From contig OZ316895.1 of NCBI GenBank assembly GCA_973895155.1, positions 3,038,001-3,102,000 on the forward strand: a stretch of DNA of 64,000 nucleotides, written 5' to 3'. The position numbers and the translations under genes are program-made. Below are positions 21,001-31,601 of this stretch, one piece after another. The notes beneath the pieces were generated by a model. It made no database searches. It worked only from the letters and a program-made list of their open reading frames with translations, and was not told where the DNA came from. Positions within the stretch are counted from its first letter, which is position 1. Every line of letters starts with the position of its first letter. This stretch comes from Marsupella aquatica. Lineage: Eukaryota; Marchantiophyta.

Positions 21001-21418
21001 TGAACATTCACTTGTGTGGACTTACCCCTGACCTACCGCACATCAATGAACCGTTCATCGAATTGGAATGGAAAGAACATGCATCTCTCTAACTACATCT
21101 CTGAGAGGTATAGGAAACGTGCCGACCAACTATTGTTACCTGCAAAGAATATGATCTTTGCCATTCCAATCAATTCTCTTCTGTGACTCTTGCCATAGGA
21201 CATAACTCACTCCAAATGTGTCCGAGCCTATGGAGCTCTCATGCAGACATCTCAGCTCGGTGCAACTCACAACAGTACCCCCCTCCACAGCAGTCACCCC
21301 AGCTGGCCAACCAACCAATCCTACAACAATCTGGCACGCGTCGCTCAGTCCCTCTCCATTGCTCCTTCAATTGTCTCTCTCGTCGTGTGTTTGCCACAAA
21401 CTGACAGGAGTATAACCT
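18092..21418 (+). repeat. Segmental duplication block A (copy 1)
   Basis: About 3.3 kb nearly identical to 31,890-35,228. Homology starts around CCCATTTCTCGTTATCTC and ends at GACAGGAGTATAACC, after which the flanks are unrelated. It contains the intact three-exon At4g22030-like gene and ~1.1 kb of its 3' sequence, which holds no other recognisable gene. Confidence 0.9.
18358..20256 (+). CDS. At4g22030-like protein, three exons, apparently intact
   Basis: Exons 18,358-18,947, 19,208-19,385 and 19,690-20,256 splice in consistent phase to 444 residues. The first ATG in frame is 18,358 (MAAVLSMSCPPCLLSASLG); the Ser/Arg-rich, acid-poor start looks like a plastid transit peptide. Family hallmarks: NWNHLFHQTIVIAAVSAAT, NSFQPSQLAEEQR, VLDRTFPLPLSPGGLEKFPR (compare LDRAYPLPLL..LEKFP) and a C-terminal SAFELYRNYAGYYEDIERA. 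Hydrophobic segments lie at roughly 140-185 and 300-350. Relatives are annotated 'probable F-box protein At4g22030', though I see no F-box; biochemical role unknown. A strong donor-like CAG|GTAAGC lies four codons before the stop, so a further exon is possible. A near-identical but frameshifted paralogue lies at 32.2-34.1 kb. Confidence 0.8.
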
Positions 21419-21927
21419 AAAAATTGGGCTAATCCATGGAAAACAATTGGGCTCTCTAGTTTCCTGTTATAAGTTCCTGGTTTGGGTTTACTGTTTCGGG
21501 TTTTCTGTTTCCTGTCTTATGTAAATCTCCCATCATAGCCAATCTTTTGAGCAATGGCATCTTTTATTCAAGAATAGTTTTTGTGCAAAGAGAAAAAAGA
21601 AAAGAAGAAAAGGTAACTTTTGTGGCTGCCGGAGCCAGTATTTTGCACAATGATATCTTTCACTCAACAAAAGTTTTTGTGCAATAATATATTTTAACAA
21701 ATAATTTTTATTATTAACGATATGTTTTGCACCACAATCCCGACCACAATCTATTTCTCAACAATATCTTTAACCAAACATCTTTTATGCAACGCAAGGG
21801 GATTGAAAGGACAGCGACAGAATGGTCATCTTTGCTAAACCCTAAAACCTAGGTGAACCCCAAACCTATAATATAACGTTGTGCAAATTTTGACATCTTT
21901 TGTGCAATGCACGGGTATTTTTTGTCA

Positions 21928-22238
21928 ACGATGTCTTGGTCGACACAACATCTTTTTTCTCAACAATGTCATGGATGACACAACATCTTTTTTCTCAATG
22001 ACGTCTTGGCCGACATGACATTTTTTTCTCAACGGCGTCTTGGCCGACACGACATTTTTTTCTCAATGACTTCTGAGCTGACCCAACATCTCTTGTCTCA
22101 ATGACTTCTTGGCGGACATGACATCTTTTTTCTCAACAACGTCTTGGCCAACACCCCATCTTTTTTCTTAATGACTTCTTGGCGGACACAACATCTTTAA
22201 TCTGAAAGACCTCTTGGCCGACATGACATCTTTTGTGC
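21928..22238. repeat. Minisatellite, about nine ~35-bp units
   Basis: Units follow the pattern GACGTCTTGGCCGACA then YRACATCTTTTTTCTCA with variation (ATGACTTCTTGGCGGACA, ACGGCGTCTTGGCCGACA). The array is flanked by near-identical words GCAATGCACGGGTATTTT and GCAATGCAAGGGTATTCC. Confidence 0.9.
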
Positions 22239-23022
22239 AATGCAAGGGTATTCCCTAGGCCCTCAGTCTTAACTAGTACGTGGAGGACGTGCAAACGCTT
22301 GAAGGGTAGTTTTTATTCATTTTGAGCCACAAATCTGTAACTTTCAGCAATGACCCAACATTGAGACGCCCTATTGCAATCTCTCATTCGCTTCTTGCCT
22401 ACGCTCTTCTGTTCCATGTGTACTGTAATCCGGAAGAGCTCAATTCCGGGCAGGAGCATGAACCTGGTTCAAGGTTCATGGGAGTGGTCCATCCTTGCAT
22501 TAATTGTGAAATTACCCAATTATCTGGGCCCCACACCAAGCTTCTCCATATATGGGGCTTGTGAGAGATGCAATCAATTCACAGTTGTTTGCGATGAAAC
22601 CCTCCACACATTCCTTGCCTGATGGTCCTACTAACAACTTTTTCAGCCCCATTCCATCATTGTTCCTGGTCCTCAGTTTGTAGTAAGAGTGCACCCTGAA
22701 ACATTTGATGCATTAGAAATGAGCTATTGTATGAACAAACCAAACTAAAAAATCGCCAAGATTCCCTATTACCAGACCATTGTTGGCAGTAACAGCCCTT
22801 CAAAACATGACCTTAAACCTTGTTTCATAGCCCAACAATAGACTCTCAAACTTGAGCTAAAGCCCACAATGCCCTGTACAGGGCGCTGCAAACAGGACGT
22901 CACTATGTACAAATGCACTTGAGTTGGGCCAATATTGAGTACTGTTTGTCATAGAAATCTTTACTTACCAAGGTCATGACCAAGAGTATCACCTCCTTGC
23001 ACCTAACATACAAATAAATAAT

Positions 23023-23409
23023 CTACACTGTTCACCGTAATTAGTGTGACTAACACTAATTCGAGAGTGCCCATTTTCAGGGTCTACTCACAAATTAGTG
23101 TTAATCACACTAATTTTATGCTAACACTAATTTCGCGCACATGAATTAGTGTTACTATGGTCTTAAGAGTGGCAAAATAGAGAGAAAGAAACTATTTTGA
23201 AAAATCCACAACAATTAGTGTTATTTTGGGCTAAAGATCAACCATTTTTTACAAGCAATTTATACTAAAGTGAACCAAATCTGTTTTTGAAAACCGACAA
23301 AAATTAGTGTTACTTGGGCTCAAAATCATTTTTACCAAAACTAGTGTAACACTAATTTTGTACTAACACTAATTCTTGCATAACACTAATTATGGTGTTA
23401 ACAGTGTAG
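23023..23409. mobile_element. 387-bp TIR element (CTACACTGTT ends) filled with ACACTAATT words
   Basis: Left end CTACACTGTTCACCGTAATT, right end AATTATGGTGTTAACAGTGTAG; the two ends are inverted over ~25 bp. Inside are more than ten copies of AATTAGTGT/ACACTAATT in both orientations. No coding capacity; typical of a MITE. An obvious target duplication was not seen. Confidence 0.7.
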
Positions 23410-23783
23410 CTATATTTGGTCCTTCTCAAAGCAAGTTCAGAACATTACCGCACTTGTTAGCTTCTGATAAGTCATATCCGCAAATTCTGTTGTGTGATCA
23501 CACGTCTTTTTGTTCAAGTATTCCATTTGCTCCTTTGTGGAAATTACAAGGATGTCAAAAGCATGTTTCTTATACTAAGTATGTGGATATCCAGAAAATG
23601 TAAACAAATGTACTAAGTAGTACGTTGGGTAGTGTCCGTTGTAGATATTGTCCAAAATTTAATTGAAATTCATGGTTTGATTCTAATTGGTTGGTGGGTG
23701 GTGTTACATAGTTTTAAAATGGAAATTTATTAAACATCTTGGCTTGTGAAATTAGGCTGCTGACCTGAGCGAATTTTGTGCAG

Positions 23784-24745
23784 AGCAATGATGGGCTTCC
23801 TAATTTCTGCATGTTTGCCCATGGCATACGCTATATATTTCGGTGGTATACTCATACAATTTAGAGCAGAGAAGGCAGGCATGACTGGCTCCGTTCCCCT
23901 TCCCATTGGTACGATACTTCAATCACAATGCAAGAATGTCAAACTAGATGTATCTTGTTGAATTGGAAGCTAGGGCCATTCATTTGATCTGTTGGTAGCA
24001 CCGTGTAAGAAATTTTGATTTATAATTTGAAGTTTGAAATGCATTCTGTGTATGCCATTTGTTTGAAATCTCAGTTTCGCGATACATACAGGATTCCATA
24101 TAGCAGATGTCATCATGGCAGCACTTGTAGGAGGGGTGGTTGTATGGTCTATTGGACCTGTTCTCCCTGTCATTGTTAGATGGATGGAATGGCTCATTTG
24201 GTGCGCTTGCTGCTGTACATAAGTATTGGGGCTGCAGCTCTGTCGTCTCGAGCATTTCCTTACAGCTATGAATTCTCGAAGAGACTTGTGTTGCAATATT
24301 CTGTCCATACAACAGGTCATTCTCTTCGTGCGTAAATGCTTTGCCAGTTGGTTTACCTTCAATTCAAAAGAACTAGGACGTCTTGCATGAATCCACCATG
24401 AACTTTGAACTCAAATCAGCAGCGGTGGGAAGATCTTAGCAAGTACGGATGTTTGTAGACTCACTTGTTCAGATTTAGACAGTTGCATTTCCGGTGCTGG
24501 CATATGTATTGAACAATTCTTTCTCAAATTTATAGCTCAGTATGCTTGGTTGTCCACTCTCCATGCTCACACTTTCGTTTTTACCAGATAGAAGTACCGT
24601 GGCGAGTTCCAACTTGGATTTTGCCTCCATAGATCCGAATCCTAATACACTTATATGGAAGAATGTTCCAAACGTCGTGGAATATCTACATTTGGCATCC
24701 GCTCAGCGTGCAAAGGATATTGAGTTTAGTTCGTCTACTTTCATG
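23784..24745 (+). pseudogene. 3' fragment of an ERMP1-like M28 peptidase gene (membrane and C-terminal exons)
   Basis: Exons 23,784-23,908, 24,092-24,315 and 24,598-24,745 match the C-terminal half of plant ERMP1-like (endoplasmic reticulum metallopeptidase 1) proteins. Exon one reads MGFLISACLPMAYAIYFGG and AGMTGSVPLPIG; exon two FHIADVIMAALVGG, SIGPVLPVIVRW, then ALSSRAFPYSYEFSKRL; exon three LDFASIDPNPNTLIWKNVPN. Within exon two the frame must shift near 24,195-24,215 to pass from VRWMEWLI to RLLLYISIGAAALSS. No peptidase-domain exon lies upstream, where repeats occupy the space. I read this as a truncated, frameshifted remnant; its last exon is the source or twin of the one at 30,224. Membrane protein of the ER by family. 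Confidence 0.65.
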
Positions 24746-25212
24746 GTATGGTTGTCATTTGTTGTCACACGCTCATGATTGATTTAAATTGCCCAATCTT
24801 GTTAAAGTTTCCGTTCATATTGGTCAAACATGGTATACCTGACGCTGCCCAGTTCGCCATCTCCTGGGCCCTTTTCTATACGCCTCCGGTGTAAGGTGCT
24901 CGTAGTACGAATAGCAGAAAGCTTTTCTGCCTTGGACGTCTTGCTGACACCACGAAAGATTCGGTTTCTCCAGGCATTATATCCAATAACAATATTGCTA
25001 AATCCTGGCACAACTGTTCCCGTATCATCCGATTCATCTATTGTAGAAGATATCCAGAGCTCCTGGTTATTGGAGAGGAGAAGGGAGGCATCTAGATGAA
25101 TCCAGAGCTCCTGCTTATTGGAGAGGAGAAGGGAGGCATCTAGATGAATCCAGAGCTCCTGCTTATTGGAGAGGAGAAGGAAGGCAGCCAAATGCGACAA
25201 ATTGATGTGATT
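24561..25212. repeat. Duplication block B (copy 1)
   Basis: Nearly identical to 30,198-30,799, starting at TCCATGCTCACACTTT and ending at TTGATGTGATTGTGAC. It covers the last recognised exon of the ERMP1-like gene, its downstream sequence and a 48-bp tandem repeat. The minus-strand frame across it is probably a shadow. Confidence 0.85.
25045..25187. repeat. 48-bp tandem repeat, three units
   Basis: Units read ATCCAGAGCTCCTGSTTATT then GGAGAGGAGAAGGRAGGCA and TCTAGATGA. Copy B' (30,672-30,770) has only two units, so unit number changed after duplication. Confidence 0.9.
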
Positions 25213-25374
25213 GTGACGACAACGAAATTAATGATTGTGACATACAACAACTGTGCATGACAATCTTGGCTGACGTCAGCACAGAATCTATTAATGGTGG
25301 AGCCACATGTGTCAAGGGGGAAAAGGAAAGGCTCCTGACACGGGCAAGTCGACTTTGTTTCACGACCCACTTCC

Positions 25375-25560
25375 TTTCTTTTCTTATAAACATTATAAGA
25401 GCACACGAGAAAACATCTCATTTCCGCCACTTCCTTGCTTTGATTATAAACATCACAAGAGCAAACCAGCATACCATTTCATTTCCGCCATTTGCTTGCT
25501 TTTTTCATAAACCTCACAAGAACAATCGGGAACACCATCTCATTTCCGCTCACTTTCCGC
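25375..25560. repeat. Three degenerate ~58-bp repeats upstream of the small-protein gene
   Basis: Each contains ATAAACnTnACAAGA, CCATYTCATTTCCGCC and TTGCTTKCTTT. The same array precedes the second copy (31,430-31,580). It sits directly before the ATG and could be promoter or leader. Confidence 0.7.
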
Positions 25561-25595
25561 TCACTTGCTGCTACAGGAACTCTCAAGAGTACACT

Positions 25596-25853
25596 ATGGG
25601 TCTGGATTGGGGCCAGTTGTTTTTATGTTCCATTGGAGTAGTGGGAGCAATCGAACTTGGAATCTTTGTCAACGAATTTGGGCGACTTCGTAAGGAAGTC
25701 GGCAAGTTTCGTAAGGAAGTCGGCAAGTTTCGTAAAGATGCCGGCAAGTCAAAAATGAAGTTCGGGGACTTCTTGGCGACTATTAAAGTTGGCCATCACG
25801 AAGACACGGCAAGCACGGACGATCAATTTTGCACCGCTACTCGTAAAAAATGA
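25596..25853 (+). CDS. Small membrane/coiled-coil protein, 85 residues (copy C)
   Basis: ATG at 25,596. Residues 1-25 (LFLCSIGVVGAIELGIF) form a probable membrane segment or signal anchor; residues 26-60 are a charged amphipathic helix with a 7-residue direct repeat (GKFRKEV GKFRKEV GKFRKDA); then FGDFLATIKVGH and a hydrophilic tail. The paralogue at 31,602 keeps the same frame, start, stop region and most residues despite indels in multiples of three, which supports a real gene. Family not recognised; the shape (one TM plus coiled coil) recalls small organelle or ER membrane proteins, but this is only a resemblance. Its copy here has one more heptad than the paralogue. Confidence 0.65.
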   Translation: MGLDWGQLFLCSIGVVGAIELGIFVNEFGRLRKEVGKFRKEVGKFRKDAGKSKMKFGDFLATIKVGHHEDTASTDDQFCTATRKK

Positions 25854-27050
25854 AGGAGCTGCGATGGAATGACGAAAACGCAATGCCATCTGACGGAGAG
25901 GCAGTGCAGGAGTAAAACTTCTTTTTGCTATTCTTTTTTCTAGAGTTAGTCGACTTCGGTCCAGCACGCAGACAGTAGTCGTGTAAGGGATCGACCAATT
26001 TCGTTTCAGTAGGTGTTGTGTCTCTAGCCGGTGATTCCAATTTTCTGTAGTTTCCAGTCACGGGAAACTTTGTATTGCTTTTGAAGCTTCACGGCACGTC
26101 TTCTAATTTTCCGTCAGACGCAGGATGTTTTGATAACAAGAAATTGATTGGAATTTGGCATCCCATTGGTACTCCATGCTTCTATCATTTTATTTACTTT
26201 GATGTAATTCAGCTGAAATCCGCCTCCGCGTATTTTAATCCAACTTCTGCAGCTAAATCAAATCGAAGCCATTCGAATCGACGCACAAAGTAGACGAACA
26301 GGGATCATTGCTTTACTCGTGGTTTCTCTGTTTTTCTGACCTTGTTTGCTGAGCTTTGTGATTGCTCCCAAATGTGAGAATGCAGATGACGCCAGAGTGA
26401 CGTTCGGTCTCTGCAACTCGGGTTCTTGGTTTTATCCTTTTAAATATATTGCTCGAAACGATGAAATCTCAATGCAGGTTTGAAACGGTTAGTCAGCTCT
26501 TTAAAAAAGAATTGTGGACCGTGATCCAGAACATAACGTGAGACGTTTCGCTTATAGTGTAGTGTAAAGTAAGGAGTGGAGTGACGAGAGTGAGGCAGAG
26601 GAGCTCGGAGCAGCTTTTGGTGAAGGAGTGACCCAAGGCTGTCGATGCCGCTTCTTGAGCAGGAAGGTCCGTCTCGACCGAAAGAGCAGCGGAGGGGAAT
26701 TGTTTTAGGTTCGATTGCAATCTCAAAACATCTGCCATCATAGTGGTCTCCGTTCTACTTTTCCGAAAAAGCTGTGTTCAAGACCAAAAAGAGAAAGAGC
26801 GTCGCATGCAGAGGAGGAGTAAAGTACTTAGAGGTCCCTTACATTCTCGCTGTGGCGTGAGCACTGAACAGAGAGCATCAGTCAGCCTCGTCCGAGAGAA
26901 ATTTGAATTGTTGCAACGAGGGAAGGAGGGCATTGTCTCATTGACGATTTTGCTAAATTTAGTTGAAGCGCAGTCGATGCGGGGAAAGGAGTCCTGAATC
27001 CTGAAGCAAGGGGAGGGCGCGGTGCGTCTGTCCCACGGCGGTCATCTACA
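25854..27050. other. Spacer without recognised gene
   Basis: Flanks the 3' side of the small-protein gene and the 5' side of the second ERMP1-like fragment. Short frames only, none family-like. The last few hundred bases may be promoter of the gene starting near 27,051. Confidence 0.4.
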
Positions 27051-30000
27051 ATGAAGCGACACTCGTCGAGTGGTGTGTCGAGGGTGCCAGATTCATCAGG
27101 TGGTGGCGATGCTTGGGATTCACTCGAGACCTCTTCCGTTGCAGAAAGGAATCAGGAAGAGGATGAGAGAAAATTGTGGCCGCTGCGGCTACTGGTCCTA
27201 CGCTGGATGTAGCTTTGGCGGGGTTGTTGATATTGGTAGTCCTGTGTGGATGCTTTCCTGTACTCGCTTATAAGTCGATGAACATGCAATTCATGGTGCC
27301 TCTCGATAGCACGGCACCTCTGGACAGATTCTCGGAAGGAAGGGCTATGAGTCACATCCTGGCCTTAGCTGGATTGGGTCGGCAGGTGCAATCCTCCGCC
27401 CTTTTGAATTTTGTCATAGGTTCAGTGGTCGCTCTGCAGGAGTACTGTATTTGTTGATCAAAGGTGTTTCTTGTACCTCGGACTTTTCGGTCGTCATTCG
27501 ATTAGTTCGTTGTCCCTTTAGTTTTGCATGCGCGTTGAATTGGCTCCCAAATCTAGATTCTTCTTTAGTTCACTGTAAAGTTAAATTCTGATGAGCAATT
27601 TGGTGATACACGTCGTAAAATAGCTCTTTCGTTTGGAGATCCTTCGGTCGTATAAATCAGTCTTTGCGCTATAGTTTCCAATGTAGGATATGTTTGTTTT
27701 CTATTCCAGCTCGTTTATTGAGATATGGATTAATGCGAAGTAATTATGGGGTTCTGCTGTTTTTACCTATTACGATGTCCGGCAGTAACATCGCCACGTT
27801 TTTCTTCATTGTGAGCAAGTAACGAGATGTCCATGAATTTAGTCTCGCACTGTTGCTAGTTTTCTTCCTTTCTTTGTACATTATTTGCCCTATCGGCGTC
27901 GCCCAGACCTTACAGGTCTACTGTGCAGGAAGGAACTCCAGGACTATCTGACGCAACGAATTACATAGTGGATGAATTAATGTCAATGAAGGCAAGAGCA
28001 AGTCCCCAAATCAAGTACGTTAAGTGAGGCTCTTTTGCTCACAATAGATTTATGTGTTATTTGGGGGTGGACTAAACAGATGAAAAGTATTTGACTCCCC
28101 GATGAGATAGAGAACAGAGGTAGATGTGTGATATCACGCTGTTCCTTTGGCAATTCTCCAATTTTTGTGTTTCTACAATGTACGTCTGCTTGGTGATTAG
28201 GCTCAATTGTGGGACATCGTATTTTGAGTCATGTTGCAGGGTTGACATCGATGAGTCTTTTGTAAATGGTTCATTTAATCTTCGGATCTTGAAGCACAGC
28301 CTCAGCTTCACCTACAGGAATCATCCGAATGTTGCCATAAGGTAGGATTTCTGGTATTCGAACGGGCGCATTTAGAGGAGTTATTCCTCAGTGCATAGTC
28401 TAGCGTAGGAAGACACTCGCAAGGGCTTGTAGAGTTCGTTTGAAGATTCCTTACTCCGTGTGGGCTTCTGCGCAGGGTGGCAGCCAAAGATGCTCCCGAG
28501 GACGCTGCAGCTGTTCTCTTTAATGCTTATTATGATGCCCCTTTAGGTTCCCCTGGCGCTTCTGGTTGTGCTGGATGTGTTGGTACGATTCAGTGTCACA
28601 AGTCTCTCTCGGTATAGGTTAATCCCTTTGGCACTCCTTAGGTTGCATTGTGATGTCCACTCAGCAATCTAGCTCTCTTTTACACGGCACTATTTGCGTT
28701 TCTAAACAATAACTCTGTATCCAATCCTTCTGTTTTCCCGTGACTAATTGGTTTTATTGTGCCCAATTTCCACAGCTTCACTTCTGGAGACTCTGCGCCA
28801 GTTAATTGACACGGAGTGGGTGCCACCGGCTCCAGTCATTTTCCTTTTCAATGGTGCTGAGGAACTTTTTCTCTTGGTGAGACCCTTAATCAGATTCGTT
28901 CTTCTACGCAAACTCCTCAGTTTCAAAGTGTGACTATCCCGACAGTCAAGGATGTGCTCAATCATCTATCTTCTAGCCTAATGTTGGATATAACATTTGG
29001 ACTCGACTGTTTGTTGCTAAGCGGATGGATTAACTTGAAATGCATGCTGAGAGGAATTTCTGAACCCTAAAGAGCTTGACATCTGGGGAAAAGAATGAGC
29101 CCTAAACCTTTGTTCAAATTCATCAATACCATCGAAGATTATGAGCGATGAATGTATGTAGACGATGTGAATTGTGAACCGAATGATCAAGGTTCATGAG
29201 TCTTTGGGCTTTACCGTTTTCCTCTACCTGTGATATACTCTCAGATCATTCTTACAATGCAGGATTAGGCGTCATTGAATGCAGCAGTTTAAGTGAAGGT
29301 TTGGGAGATAAGAAATAATCAAATTTGTAGAATCGGTCTGAAATCTGCTGGAACTTTCATAGTTACTCAGTATCGTTGTCTGATATTGGATTTCGGACGA
29401 AATATGGCTAGTCTTTGATGGCATTGTGACATATTGAATTTTTGAGCTCGTTTTCACTGCTAAGCGAAATTACATTTACAGGTTTTCTCGACCGTGGATT
29501 GCACTCTCCTTATTTGTCCCAAGTTCTTTGGCGGGTCTGCTAATCCCACACTGCGGAGGTCTGGTGTCAAGCAGGTGCACCATAATACACTCGTGCATTT
29601 TGCATTTGTATATTTAATTAGGAACCAAGTCGTTTGTTTGTTGTACGTCCTTCAATCGTTCAGTCGGTTATCACATCGAGTAGTCACTGTGAACCTCAAG
29701 CATTGTGGATCTTGCGAGCGAGTCAATTGTTGAAACTTCCCGTTCAATTCATTTTCTCTTTTAGTTGCTGTCTTTAAAATCCTTCCTGTAATTCTGGGTC
29801 AAGTTCAGGAACTCTTAACAACTGCTGCTGCTAGTCGCTCTCATCTTTTTGGTTGCTGCATTATGAGGCTCAGATTTCAAGTCATTATCTGGGCCTCTTT
29901 TAAAATTATCGTGTGGCCACAGGAAACTATTGACTGGGGTGGCCGTTCGGGTTCTGTGGCATTGAAGCTGTCGTCAGTGCGGTATGTTTTTGTTCCCTCT

Positions 30001-30381
30001 CTGCCCTTGTGGTCTCTTCTCTGATCGGATTTGAGGAAGATATTGATCCTGTGCTCAACTTGTGCCGGGACAACCCATCGTCTATTCTATGGCAGTTTAA
30101 GACCACATACTACTGTATTTCAGATACCCACAGGGTCTTGTCAGTGTCGTGGTTGTAGTTGTGGCTCTTACAGCTTGATTTCATTCGTGGAACTTTCCAT
30201 GCTCACACTTTTGCTTTTACCAGATAGAAGTACCGTGGCGAGTTCCAACTTGGATTTTGCCTCCATAGATCCGAATCCTAACACACTGATATGGAAGAAT
30301 GTTCCAAACGTCGTGGAATATCTACATTTGGCATCCGCTCAGCGTGCAAAGGACATTGAGTTTAGTTCGTCTACTTTCATG
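27051..30381 (+). pseudogene. 5' half of an ERMP1-like M28 peptidase gene joined to the last exon; zinc ligands lost
   Basis: Exons recognised: 27,051 or 27,176-27,385 (a TM segment LLILVVLCGCFPVLAY, then FSEGRAMSHILALAGLGRQ), 27,929-28,014 (EGTPGLSDATNYIVDELM), 28,240-28,341 (VDIDESFVNGSFN, SFTYRNHPNVAIR), 28,476-28,582, 28,776-28,876 (WVPPAPVIFLFNGAEELFLL), 29,482-29,574 (TM-domain FSRPWIALSLFVPSSLAGLL), weakly 29,923-29,981, and 30,224-30,381 (the block-B' last exon). These follow plant ERMP1-like order and most junctions are in phase. In exon 4 the zinc-ligand motif HFDS reads YYDA and the bridging Asp of SPGAGD is Gly (SPGASGCAGCVG). The rest of the peptidase domain after EELFLL and the exons present at 23.8-24.3 kb are missing. 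ATG frame at 27,051 does not connect to the TM frame at 27,176 without a shift. Probably inactive. Confidence 0.65.
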
Positions 30382-30799
30382 GTATGGTTGTCATTTGTTG
30401 TCACACGCTCATGATTGATTTAAATTGCCCAATCTTGTTAAAGTTTCCGTTCATATTGGTCAAACATGGTATACCTGACGCTGCCCAGCTCGCCATCTTC
30501 TGGGCCCTTTTTCTATACGCCTCCGGTGTAAGGTGCTCGTAGTATGAATAGCAGAAAGCTTTTCTGCCTTGGACGTCTTGCTGACACTACGAAAGACTCG
30601 GTTTCTCCAGGCATTATATCCAATATTGCTAAATCCTGGCACAACTGTTCCCGTATCATCCGATTCATCTAGAAGATATCCTGAGCTCCTGGTTATTGGA
30701 GAGGAGAAGGGAGGCATCTAGATGAATCCAGAGCTCCTGCTTATTGGAGAGGAGAAGGAAGGCAGCCAAATGCGACAAATTGATGTGATTGTGACATTT
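30198..30799. repeat. Duplication block B' (copy 2)
   Basis: Counterpart of 24,561-25,212, differing by a few substitutions, a short deletion and one fewer 48-bp unit. Immediately after GATTGTGAC a ~535-bp sequence absent from copy 1 begins. Confidence 0.85.
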
Positions 30800-31334
30800 C
30801 CTTCTATAAATCACGAGTTTCGCATCAAATGGTGTCGCGTTGCGCCTCCTCCGTTAGCCGGTAGCTGCCGGTAGCCGGTAGTTGCCCGCAGATTATAAAC
30901 AAATACGTAAAGAATGCGCTTCTGTGTATCGGCAGTGCATTGGCTACCGGTTAACTCGAAAGAGTGGGGTCTCTCAGGTGCTGAGTTCGATTCTCACTCT
31001 GAGTTTTTTAACACTCACCCACTACAAAAGTGGGGTTCAGACTTCTCTTATTATAGTCATAAGTTCTTTTGATTCAAAAAGAGCTTACACACATGATCCC
31101 CCAAAAGTGGGGTTCAAAAGTCATAAGTTCTTTTGATTCAAAATGAGTTTACACACATGATCCCCCAAAAGTGGGGTTCAAAAGTCATAAGTAACACACA
31201 AACTCTTTTTGATTCTAGATGGGAACAGATTCTAGATGGGAACAGGCTGTTCCAGTTTCCCGTCAATAATCACTATAATCCAAAGGAGCTACAGAACAGT
31301 CTAAAATAATGAACACGTTACTCGTAGAAGTGAA
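30800..31334. mobile_element. ~535-bp insertion specific to copy 2, carrying a SINE-like tRNA head
   Basis: Comparison of the two duplicated modules shows this stretch only between B' and C'. It contains a GGTAGC/GCCGGTAG repeat (30,856-30,887), a tRNA-like head (30,932-31,010) and a ~64-bp tandem repeat (31,025-31,190; CATAAGTTCTTTTGATTCAA and CCCCCAAAAGTGGGGTTCA). Confidence 0.6.
30932..31010 (+). repeat. tRNA-derived SINE head with A and B boxes
   Basis: TGGCTACCGGTTAACTCG (30,941-30,958) resembles a pol III A box and GAGTTCGATTCT (30,983-30,994) a B box, at tRNA-like spacing. It does not fold as an obvious intact tRNA. Likely the promoter region of a SINE or a decayed tRNA gene. Confidence 0.5.
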
Positions 31335-31601
31335 TATCTATTAATGGTGGAGCCACATGTGTCAAGGGGGAAAAGGAAAGGCTCCTGAGACGGGCAAGTT
31401 TAGGGTTTAGACTTTGTTTCACGACCACTTCCTTTAGGAGCACACCAGAAGAACATTTCATTCCGCCACTTCCTTGCTTTTATATTATAAACCTCACACG
31501 AGGAAACGAGGAACCATTTCATTTCCGCCATTTACTTAGCAATCGAGAAGACCATCTCGTTTCCGCTCACTTGCTTCTTCAGGAACTCTCAACAGTACAC
31601 T

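Larger units (their letters stand above)
21419..23783. other. Gene-free spacer with minisatellite and MITE
   Basis: No gene recognised. Contents: a ~35-bp minisatellite at 21,928-22,238, a fragment of the TCTCAAAGCT MITE right end at about 22,322-22,376, and a TIR element with many ACACTAATT words at 23,023-23,409. The 5' exons expected for the ERMP1-like gene fragment that follows are not here. Confidence 0.55.

Noticed and set aside
21550-22240. CRISPR-like array of regular repeats
   Set aside because: Units are contiguous and variable without unique spacers, in a plant genome; a minisatellite.
24802-25200. Minus-strand ORF of 132 residues with a counterpart at 30,460-30,717
   Set aside because: It is carried by the duplicated block and by the 48-bp repeat (its start is a translated repeat), its length differs between copies through non-coding changes, and it has no family features.
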